Assembly: GCA_023433825.1 (NCBI GenBank)
Contig: JAEYTU010000626.1
Location: forward strand, 1-7,495
Source of the DNA: Planctomycetota bacterium
GTDB lineage: Bacteria; Planctomycetota; UBA1135; UBA2386
Length of the DNA: 7,495 bases
Direction: 5' to 3'
In this document: positions 1-5,042 of the stretch, in pieces
How the letters are laid out: each line of letters opens with the position of its first letter
How positions within the stretch are numbered: the first letter of the stretch is position 1
Translations under genes and position numbers: made by a program
The notes under the pieces: generated by a model
What the model saw: the letters and a program-made list of their open reading frames with translations, nothing else
Databases searched by the model: none
What the model was told of the DNA's origin: nothing

Positions 1-2
1 TC

Positions 3-752
3 GCGTTCGTCTCCGACATCCACAGCAACACCGAGGCGTTGACGGCCGTGATCGCGGAGGCGCGACGCGTCGGCGCGACGCGATTCGTCTGCCTCGGAGA
101 CGTCATCGGCTACGGCCCCGAGCCGCGCGAGACCCTGCTGCAGGTCATGGACCTGTGCGAGTACTCGCTGCTCGGCAACCACGAGCACGGCGCGATGTAC
201 TACGCGTCTGACTTCAACCCGCGCGCGCGCGCCGCCATCGACTGGACGCGGGATCAGTTGAATCGCCGCGACCGCCCGCGCGACGAGAACATGCGGATGT
301 GGAACTACCTCGGCGCGATGAAGGAGTCGGTCGTCGAGGGCAACGCGCTGCTGGTCCACGGTTCGCCGCGCGACCCGGTCCGCGAGTACATCGTCCCGCG
401 CGACGGCACCGACGCGGCGAAGATGAACGACTGCTTCGCACGAATGGGGGATGCGCAGGTCTGCTTCGTCGGCCACAGCCACGTTCCGGGGGTCTACCCG
501 GAGGGCGGCGGCTATCGGCACCCCGACGAGATCGGCGGCACGTTCCGGCTCGAGGCCGGCCGTGCCCTGGTCAACATCGGATCGGTCGGTCAGCCGCGCG
601 ACGGCGACACGCGCGCGTCGTTCGCGACGTTCGACGGCGAGGCCGTGCACTTCCACCGGGTCGCCTACGACTTCGAAGCGACGATGCGGAAGATCCGCGC
701 GATTCCCGAGCTCCCGGACTACCTGGCCGAACGCTTGGCCCAGGGCCGATGA
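3..752 (+). CDS. Calcineurin-like metallophosphoesterase, 5'-truncated by the window edge
   Basis: This is a two-metal phosphoesterase of the YfcE/MJ0936-like class, which hydrolyses phosphomono- or phosphodiesters; the substrate cannot be told from sequence. The frame is open from base 3 and shows the metal-ligand motifs of the superfamily in order: SDIHSN (DxH motif) at the very start, CLGDVIGYGPEP (GDxxxxG), LGNHEHG (GNHE), LVHGSPRDP, and VGHSHVP (GHxH). It then has NIGSVGQPRDGD, typical of this family's C-terminal part. The reading begins only a few residues before motif I, so only a short N-terminus (perhaps under 10 residues) is missing; the start codon lies outside the window. The protein appears soluble, with no membrane segment in the visible part. 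It ends at TGA 750-752, 34 bases before yidC on the same strand, so co-transcription is plausible. Family assignment is secure; biological role is unknown. Confidence 0.93.
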   Translation, partial: AFVSDIHSNTEALTAVIAEARRVGATRFVCLGDVIGYGPEPRETLLQVMDLCEYSLLGNHEHGAMYYASDFNPRARAAIDWTRDQLNRRDRPRDENMRMWNYLGAMKESVVEGNALLVHGSPRDPVREYIVPRDGTDAAKMNDCFARMGDAQVCFVGHSHVPGVYPEGGGYRHPDEIGGTFRLEAGRALVNIGSVGQPRDGDTRASFATFDGEAVHFHRVAYDFEATMRKIRAIPELPDYLAERLAQGR

Positions 753-786
753 CGCCGCTCGCGAGCGCTGCCAGACAACGAGGTAC

Positions 787-2541
787 ATGAGCACACGGTT
801 CTTGTCGGCGGCCCTGCTGTTCGCGGCCGCTCTGCACGGTCAGGGTCGCATCGAAGCGACGACGTTCACGCGCGACTTCGGAACGCCCGGCGAGCCGGGC
901 TCGATGCGCATCCGCTTCGACCGTCACGGCGCGTCCGTGCACTGGATCGAGTTGCTCGACCATGCGTCGGAGGCGACGAATCGCCCGGTCGACGGCAAGG
1001 TGCCGGTCGATCCGTACAAGGTCGCCGGCGAAGTCGAACTCGTGCGCGACGGCAATCCGCCGGTGCTCGGGTGGCGCATGCTCGTGCTGCGTGAGGAGCG
1101 CGCCGGGGCGGCCTTCGGCGGTGTGCGCATCCACGAAGACCTGTGGGATGCCGAGGTCCTCGCGGACGGCAGCGTCAAGTTCTCGATCCTCGCCTCGCAG
1201 GGACTGCGGCTCGGCAAGACGTTCCGCAAGCAGCCGCTGCGGCGCGACCTCGAGATCGATCTGACGATGGAGTCGCTGGCCGATCGGCCGGGACCCGATG
1301 GCGCCGAGCAGCGGCTGCTGCTGACCGGACTCGCGCTGTCGAATCCGCGCGCCGATCACGTGCTCGGCAATCCGGCCGTCGCGATCGCCGTGACCGTCGA
1401 CGCCGACGGCACACGGGTGCCGACGGTCGTGCACGTCGGTGGCTCGCCGTTGCCCGGCGGGAAGGCCGATCTGGTCGCGCCGCCGAGCGGGACCGCGATC
1501 GACTTCGCCGGCGTCACGAATCGGTTCTTCGGCGCGTTCCTCTATGCCGCCGACGCCGACAGCCGCGACGCGCAACGACTCGTCGACTTCGAACTGTGGC
1601 CGGAGGCGCGGCCGTACGGCGACGTCGGCCTGCATTCGGTGCCGGTGTTGCGTCACCACCTGCAGTGGACGGTGCCGAAGCACGGCGAGACGCGGACGAT
1701 CGCACTGCGGCAGTACATCGGTCCGAAGACGCCGCGCGTGTTCGACGAGCACCCGCAGGACTACGGTCGCTTCGAGGCGATCATGGACAGCGATCTGACG
1801 CCGGCCTGCTTCTGCGACCTGCCGGGCGCGCGGCCGATGGCGCGGCTGCTGCTGTGGTTGTTGCGCGGGCTGCACGACATCGTCGGGAGCTGGGGCTTCG
1901 CGATCGTGCTGCTGACGCTGCTGGTCCGCGGTGCGCTTGTCCCGATCAACTTCCGGATGCAGAAGTCGATGCGCGCGTTCGGCGTCAAGATGGGCCAACT
2001 GAAGCCGCAGCTCGACGCGATCAACGCGAAGTACGCGAACGATCCGAAGGCGAAGCAGCAGGCGATGATGGAGTTCCAGCGGCAGCACAAGATCTTCCCG
2101 CCGCTCGGCGGGTGCTTGCCGATGTTCATCACGATCCCGGTGTTCCTCGGGCTCTTCTCGGCCCTGCGCGTCGCGTACGAACTGCGTCACCAACCGTTCC
2201 TCGGATGGGTGACGGATCTCAGCCGCCCGGATCAGTTGTTCGAACTCGGCTGGACTTGGCTGCCGTACTTCAACGTGCTGCCGATCGTCATGGTCGTCTT
2301 GTGGCTGTGGTTGCAGGCCGGCACCCCGTTGCCGACCGATCCGCAGCAACGCTCGATCATGAAGATGATGCGTTGGATGCCGCTGATGATCGGCGTGATG
2401 CTCTACAACTACGCGTCGGGCTTGATGGTCTACATGATCACGTCGAGCTTGTTCGGCCTCGTCGAGCAGCGCGTCGTCAAGCGGATCCTCGGGCCGATGC
2501 CGGAGACCGGGACTGCGATGCCGATGGCCCCGCAGTTCTGA
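787..2541 (+). CDS. yidC: Membrane protein insertase YidC/Oxa1 family, diderm type with large extracytoplasmic domain
   Basis: YidC inserts and folds inner-membrane proteins, alone or with SecYEG. The product is 584 residues, within the usual range for diderm YidC. Residues 1-18 form a short hydrophobic N-terminus (MSTRFLSAALLFAAALHG). Residues about 25-335 form the extracytoplasmic beta-rich domain (weakly conserved here). Residues 348-570 are the conserved Oxa1/YidC core, with hydrophobic segments near 352-365, 367-386, 443-461, 493-511 and 531-558. Family hallmarks visible are VGSWGFAIVLLTLLVRG, with the conserved groove arginine at R381; the cytoplasmic charged hairpin 386-436; PPLGGCLPMFITIPVFLGL (438-456); and the C-terminal SGLMVYMITSSLFGLVEQ. 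Start ATG 787 is chosen because it gives the N-terminal hydrophobic segment; its Shine-Dalgarno GAGG (780-783) sits unusually close, 3 bases away. The longer open frame upstream overlaps the phosphoesterase and is spurious. The N-terminus looks more like a short signal peptide than a full transmembrane anchor. It lies 55 bases upstream of mnmE, a common pairing. Confidence 0.95.
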   Translation: MSTRFLSAALLFAAALHGQGRIEATTFTRDFGTPGEPGSMRIRFDRHGASVHWIELLDHASEATNRPVDGKVPVDPYKVAGEVELVRDGNPPVLGWRMLVLREERAGAAFGGVRIHEDLWDAEVLADGSVKFSILASQGLRLGKTFRKQPLRRDLEIDLTMESLADRPGPDGAEQRLLLTGLALSNPRADHVLGNPAVAIAVTVDADGTRVPTVVHVGGSPLPGGKADLVAPPSGTAIDFAGVTNRFFGAFLYAADADSRDAQRLVDFELWPEARPYGDVGLHSVPVLRHHLQWTVPKHGETRTIALRQYIGPKTPRVFDEHPQDYGRFEAIMDSDLTPACFCDLPGARPMARLLLWLLRGLHDIVGSWGFAIVLLTLLVRGALVPINFRMQKSMRAFGVKMGQLKPQLDAINAKYANDPKAKQQAMMEFQRQHKIFPPLGGCLPMFITIPVFLGLFSALRVAYELRHQPFLGWVTDLSRPDQLFELGWTWLPYFNVLPIVMVVLWLWLQAGTPLPTDPQQRSIMKMMRWMPLMIGVMLYNYASGLMVYMITSSLFGLVEQRVVKRILGPMPETGTAMPMAPQF

Positions 2542-2551
2542 GCAGTTCTGA
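2532..2551 (+). repeat. 10-bp perfect tandem duplication across the yidC stop codon
   Basis: GCAGTTCTGA occurs at 2532-2541 and immediately again at 2542-2551. The first copy encodes the last residues and TGA stop of yidC; the second lies in the yidC-mnmE spacer. It is followed by a GAGG-rich stretch (AGAGGAGA, 2551-2558) that has no start codon at usable distance. Most likely this is a small slippage duplication with no function; seen directly in the sequence. Confidence 0.85.
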
Positions 2552-2596
2552 GAGGAGAACACGCGCCGCGCGAGTCGGCGCACCGAGAGGTCGAAC

Positions 2597-3949
2597 GTGC
2601 TCGACGACACGATCTGCGCCATCGCGTCCGCGCCGGGGCCGGCGGCGCGCGGGCTGCTGCGGATCTCGGGTCCGGACGCGTTCGCGACGCTGACGGGGTT
2701 GCTCGTCGCGCACGAGCAACGCGTCGCGCCGACCGCGCGACGCGCGCCACCCGCACCGCCGCGTCGCGCCGCGTTCGAAGCCGCGATCGACGTGCTCGGG
2801 TACGCCGTGCCTGCGCTGGTCCTGACGATGCCGGGTCCCGGTTCGTTCACCGGCGAGGACGTCGTCGAACTGCATCTGCCGGGCTCGCCGCTGCTGTTGA
2901 CGACGGTGGCCGCCACCGCCGCGTCGCTCGGCGCGAGAGCGGCGCTGCCCGGGGAGTTCACGCGGCGCGCGTTCCGAAACGGCCGCATGGGGCGCGACGA
3001 CGTCGAGTCGCTGCTGCTGTTGCTGCACGCCGCGAACGACGCCGAACGACGCACCGCGTTCGCATGGCGCGCCGGCGGGCTGACGGCGGCGGTCGCGGCG
3101 TGGCGCGATCGGCTGCTCGACGTCGGCGCGCTGTTGGAGTCCGGGCTCGACTTCACGAGCGACGAGACCGGCGCGGTCGACCGGGAGATGTGGGCGCCGA
3201 CGATCGACGACCTCGCGACGCGGATGCAGGCCTGGCTCGCGGCGCTGCCGGCGATCCGCGACGGCGGCGCGCTGCTGCTGGTCGGGCCGGCGAGCGCCGG
3301 CAAGTCGTCGCTGTGCAATGCCCTCGCGGGTCGGACCGTCGCGCTGGTCGACGCCGCTCCCGGCACGACGCGCGACGTGCTCGCCGTCGACGTCGGCGAC
3401 GGGATCGTCCTGCTCGACGGTCCCGGCGATCGCAGCGGCGCATTCGCCGATGCCGACGACGAACGTGTCGACGCGCAGGCGCGCGCGTCGCGCGACCGCC
3501 TCGGCACGCGCGCGGCGGGGCGGCTGCTCGTCGTCGACGCGCGGCATCGGCAGCCGATCACCGTCGACGGCGACGTGCTGGCCGTCGTGCGCACGCATGG
3601 CGATCGGTGCGACGGCCGCCCGGTGCCGCTGACCCCCGCATCGATCGGCCGCGACGTTCCCGAGTTCGTCGTCAGCAACCCGACTGGTGACGGCCTCCCG
3701 GCGCTGCGCGCGTTCCTCGCCCAGCGCGGCAACGCCGGCGCGCGTGCGGTGCTCGAACCGGTTCGCGCGGCGATCGCGGCCGCATTCGATCCGCTTCGGC
3801 GCTCGCTCGACGCACCCGCGGACGAGATCGCGGCGATGGAACTTCGCGAGGCGCGGGCCGCACTCGACGCGGTCGTCGACGTTGCGCACGACGCCGATCC
3901 GGAGGCGATCCTCGATCGGATCTTCGCGCGCTTCTGCCTCGGCAAGTGA
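2597..3949 (+). CDS. mnmE: tRNA uridine-5-carboxymethylaminomethyl modification GTPase MnmE (TrmE), divergent G domain
   Basis: MnmE works with MnmG to build cmnm5/nm5 groups on wobble U34 of certain tRNAs, using a folate one-carbon donor and GTP. The product is 450 residues, normal family length. The N-terminal folate-binding domain (about 1-118) shows DTICAIASAPG, LLRISGPDAF and SFTGEDVVELHLPGSP. The helical domain opens with LPGEFTRRAFRNGRMGRDDVE (118-137, family PGEF-RAF motif). The inserted G domain (about 225-375) has P-loop GPASAGKSS (230-238) and G2 PGTTRD (255-260). G3 reads DGPG (274-277) instead of the usual DTAG, and at the G4 position THGD (333-336) replaces NKxD. The C-terminus ends FCLGK with the catalytic-type cysteine C447. 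Start is GTG 2597 with Shine-Dalgarno GAGAGG (2585-2590) 6 bases upstream, and the DTI motif at residue 4 fits family starts. No frameshift explains the G4 change, since reading resumes with family-like sequence. mnmG is not in the window. Confidence 0.93.
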   Translation: MLDDTICAIASAPGPAARGLLRISGPDAFATLTGLLVAHEQRVAPTARRAPPAPPRRAAFEAAIDVLGYAVPALVLTMPGPGSFTGEDVVELHLPGSPLLLTTVAATAASLGARAALPGEFTRRAFRNGRMGRDDVESLLLLLHAANDAERRTAFAWRAGGLTAAVAAWRDRLLDVGALLESGLDFTSDETGAVDREMWAPTIDDLATRMQAWLAALPAIRDGGALLLVGPASAGKSSLCNALAGRTVALVDAAPGTTRDVLAVDVGDGIVLLDGPGDRSGAFADADDERVDAQARASRDRLGTRAAGRLLVVDARHRQPITVDGDVLAVVRTHGDRCDGRPVPLTPASIGRDVPEFVVSNPTGDGLPALRAFLAQRGNAGARAVLEPVRAAIAAAFDPLRRSLDAPADEIAAMELREARAALDAVVDVAHDADPEAILDRIFARFCLGK

Positions 3950-3954
3950 CCGCG

Positions 3955-3985
3955 CGGACGTCGGGAAACGTCCGAACCATTCTTT
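3955..3985 (+). terminator. Terminator-like hairpin after mnmE with weak T tract
   Basis: CGGACGT (3955-3961) pairs perfectly with ACGTCCG (3968-3974) around the 6-base loop CGGGAA, starting 6 bases after the mnmE stop codon. The following AACCATTCTTT has only an interrupted T run, so intrinsic termination may be inefficient. The position, between mnmE and a good promoter, favours a terminator; an operator role for the palindrome is the alternative. Confidence 0.5.
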
Positions 3986-4013
3986 GACACACAAGATGTC
4001 GTGGGGCTAACGT
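3984..4013 (+). promoter_or_regulatory. Predicted sigma70-type promoter for nrdR-(ATP-cone)-smc
   Basis: A perfect -35 hexamer TTGACA (3984-3989) is followed after 18 bases by TAACGT (4008-4013), which keeps the key T, A and final T of a -10 element. This AT-richer patch stands out in GC-rich DNA and lies in the only sizeable intergenic gap of the window. Transcription would start near 4020, giving a leader of about 65 bases before the nrdR ATG. The -10 is weak at its middle positions, so the exact placement is inference. Confidence 0.55.
3989..4004. promoter_or_regulatory. NrdR-box-like operator between the -35 and -10 elements
   Basis: ACACAAGATGTCGTGG matches 12 of 16 positions of the NrdR-box consensus as I recall it (acaCwAtATaTwgtgt). 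It is an imperfect palindrome in which the outer CAC/GTG pair and the alternate inner A/T positions are symmetric. It overlaps the end of the -35 hexamer and fills the spacer of the predicted nrdR promoter, the position expected for repression by occlusion. NrdR boxes often come in pairs; I see no second copy one to three helical turns away, so cooperative binding is uncertain. Autoregulation of nrdR is known in some bacteria (for example the nrdR-nrdJ operon of Streptomyces). Confidence 0.5.
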
Positions 4014-4024
4014 CCCGCCCTCTG

Positions 4025-4038
4025 CTACCGATAGGTAG
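4025..4038 (+). other. Short leader hairpin upstream of nrdR
   Basis: CTACC (4025-4029) and GGTAG (4034-4038) are perfect inverted repeats around a GATA loop. If transcription starts near 4020, this stem would lie at the extreme 5' end of the mRNA, where such stems can stabilise transcripts; it could also be a small protein-binding palindrome. TAGGGC also repeats directly at 4036-4041 and 4051-4056. The rest of the leader to 4075 shows no recognised riboswitch or RNA motif. Confidence 0.35.
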
Positions 4039-4084
4039 GGCCCGACGTCCTAGGGCGGTCGTCGGTCCTGGTCTCGAGGGGTTC

Positions 4085-4582
4085 ATGCGCTGTCCGTACT
4101 GCAAGGCCGACAACGACCGGGTCATCGACTCCCGCGCCAGCGCGGACGGGTTTGCGATCCGGCGACGTCGGCAATGCATCGACTGCGACCGTCGCTACAC
4201 GACCTACGAACGCGCCGAGAGCGCGCCGATGCGGGTCGTCAAGAAGGACGGCGAACGGGTCGAGTTCGACCGCGCCAAACTGCTCGCCGGCCTGCGCAAA
4301 GCCTGTGAGAAACGTCCGGTCAGCGAGGAACAACTCGATCAGGTCGCGGACCGGGTCGAGCGGCAGTGCCTTGAGGCGTTCGATCGGGAAGTGCCGAGCA
4401 AGGTCATCGGCAACCTGATCATGGCAGAGCTTCGGCAGCTCGATCAGGTTGCCTACGTCCGATTCGCGTCGGTCTACCGCGAGTTCAAGGACGCAGCGCA
4501 GTTCCTGGAGGAGTTGAAGCCCATCTTGGAGAAGCGACGCGGAGGGGGTCAGGGTGAAACGACGGACGGAACTTCGAGTTGA
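4085..4582 (+). CDS. nrdR: Transcriptional repressor NrdR (zinc ribbon plus ATP cone)
   Basis: NrdR senses nucleotide (ATP versus dATP) and represses ribonucleotide reductase genes by binding NrdR boxes. The product is 165 residues, close to the family's usual 150-170. The N-terminal zinc ribbon has MRCPYC and CIDC, giving four cysteines C3, C6, C31 and C34, with DSR (15-17), the basic RRRR stretch (26-29) and RRYTTYER (36-43), all family signatures. The ATP-cone domain runs from about 50 to 136: RVVKKDGERVEFDRAKLLAG (50-69), then the conserved end VAYVRFASVYREFKD (122-136). A short Gly/Thr-rich tail follows. ATG 4085 is chosen over the longer GTG 4001 frame because the zinc ribbon starts there and GAGGGG (4076-4081) precedes it. 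The 3' end overlaps the next gene by 29 bases. A NrdR-box-like palindrome lies in its own predicted promoter, so autorepression is likely. No ribonucleotide reductase gene is in the window. Confidence 0.97.
   Translation: MRCPYCKADNDRVIDSRASADGFAIRRRRQCIDCDRRYTTYERAESAPMRVVKKDGERVEFDRAKLLAGLRKACEKRPVSEEQLDQVADRVERQCLEAFDREVPSKVIGNLIMAELRQLDQVAYVRFASVYREFKDAAQFLEELKPILEKRRGGGQGETTDGTSS
4541..4548 (+). promoter_or_regulatory. Strong Shine-Dalgarno deciding the GTG start at 4554
   Basis: GGAGGGGG lies inside the end of nrdR and ends 5 bases before GTG 4554 (GGAGG core at 4541-4545, 8 bases away). This near-perfect site supports translation of the overlapping downstream gene and favours the GTG over any later start. 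Confidence 0.7.
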
Positions 4583-5018
4583 GAAGCGCGACGGCCGGCA
4601 CGAGTGGCTGCGCGCCACCAAGCTGGTGCGGTCGATTCATCTGGCACTCCAAGCGGTCGACGCGAACGAGGTTTGGCGCGCGCCGGATCTCGGCGAAGCG
4701 GTCCTCGTCGGGATCGGCAGGCTGCGTCAGCTCGCGCAGGACGGGGCGCTGCCGAACGCGACCGGGTTCCGTGGGCCGGAACTGCTGACGACCGAGTTGT
4801 TGGCCGAAGCCGTGCAACGCGTGCTGCTCGTCAACGGCCTCGCGCGCGTCGCGGCGTGCTACCAACGCTTCGGCGCCGAACGGCGGCGACGTCGGCAAGC
4901 CATCGCGACGTTCACGTCGGAGACGTTGCCGGCGAGCCCGTCGACGTCACCGTCGGGGTCACCGTCGCTTCGGACCACGCATGTCTCGGCGCGCCACGAC
5001 GCCGACGACATTCGCTAG
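4554..5018 (+). CDS. Small protein with a stand-alone, divergent ATP-cone-like domain
   Basis: The product is 154 residues and has no family name that I recognise with certainty. Residues 8-30 (RVEKRDGRHEW, then KLVRSIHLAL) match the opening strand-turn-helix of an ATP cone (VxKRDG...K...I..A). After a central stretch of about 48 residues, TTELLAEAVQRVLL (79-92) and ARVAACYQRFGAERR (97-111) match the closing part of the cone, which in the neighbouring NrdR reads VAYVRFASVYREF. Total span, about 98 residues, fits an ATP cone. It lacks the zinc ribbon of NrdR and any reductase catalytic domain. The last 35 residues are Ser/Thr/Pro-rich and look disordered. It starts at GTG 4554, overlaps nrdR by 29 bases, and ends 24 bases before smc, so it is almost certainly co-transcribed with both. 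A plausible role is nucleotide sensing or pairing with NrdR; this is inference. The coding frame has strong G/C third positions, so it is a real gene. Confidence 0.8.
   Translation: MKRRTELRVEKRDGRHEWLRATKLVRSIHLALQAVDANEVWRAPDLGEAVLVGIGRLRQLAQDGALPNATGFRGPELLTTELLAEAVQRVLLVNGLARVAACYQRFGAERRRRRQAIATFTSETLPASPSTSPSGSPSLRTTHVSARHDADDIR
4946..4969 (+). repeat. Two 12-bp tandem units in the Ser/Pro-rich tail of the ATP-cone protein
   Basis: GTCACCGTCG occurs at 4946-4955 and 4958-4967, in phase with a 12-base period (GTCACCGTCGGG then GTCACCGTCGCT). It encodes the repetitive SPSGSPS part of the low-complexity tail. Because the period is a multiple of three, slippage here would change tail length without shifting the frame. 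Confidence 0.6.
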
Positions 5019-5042
5019 AACTCTCCGAGTGGAGCGAAAGCC

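Noticed and set aside
451..786. N-terminal extension of yidC by 112 codons
   Set aside because: It overlaps the phosphoesterase out of phase, is Arg/Ser/Thr-rich, and would place the hydrophobic N-terminus internally.
1143..2693. 516-codon open frame on the plus strand in another phase
   Set aside because: It is a shadow of yidC and the start of mnmE, Arg/Ala-rich, with no recognisable domain or start signal.
2597..3949. mnmE as a pseudogene because of the altered G motifs
   Set aside because: The frame is intact at normal length, the P-loop, G2 and FCLGK motifs are kept, and codon bias matches the neighbours, so it is more likely a divergent functional protein.
4001..4084. Longer nrdR start at GTG 4001
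   Set aside because: It would begin inside the predicted promoter and operator, adds 28 residues before the zinc ribbon, and lacks a Shine-Dalgarno; ATG 4085 has GAGGGG upstream and the canonical MRCPYC start.
3950..4084. A second NrdR box near the first, as found in many nrd promoters
   Set aside because: I checked about one to three helical turns either side of 3996 and found no sequence with comparable CAC/GTG arms.
571..4179. 1202-codon open frame on the minus strand
   Set aside because: It runs antisense through yidC, mnmE and the start of nrdR, all of which have unmistakable family motifs. Its product is Arg/His/Ala-rich low complexity with no domain; long antisense frames are expected in DNA with strong G/C third positions.
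4890..5042. Frameshift in the tail of the ATP-cone protein, or a separate smc promoter there
   Set aside because: Third positions stay G/C-rich in the called frame up to TAG 5016-5018, and no -35/-10 pair with acceptable spacing is visible.
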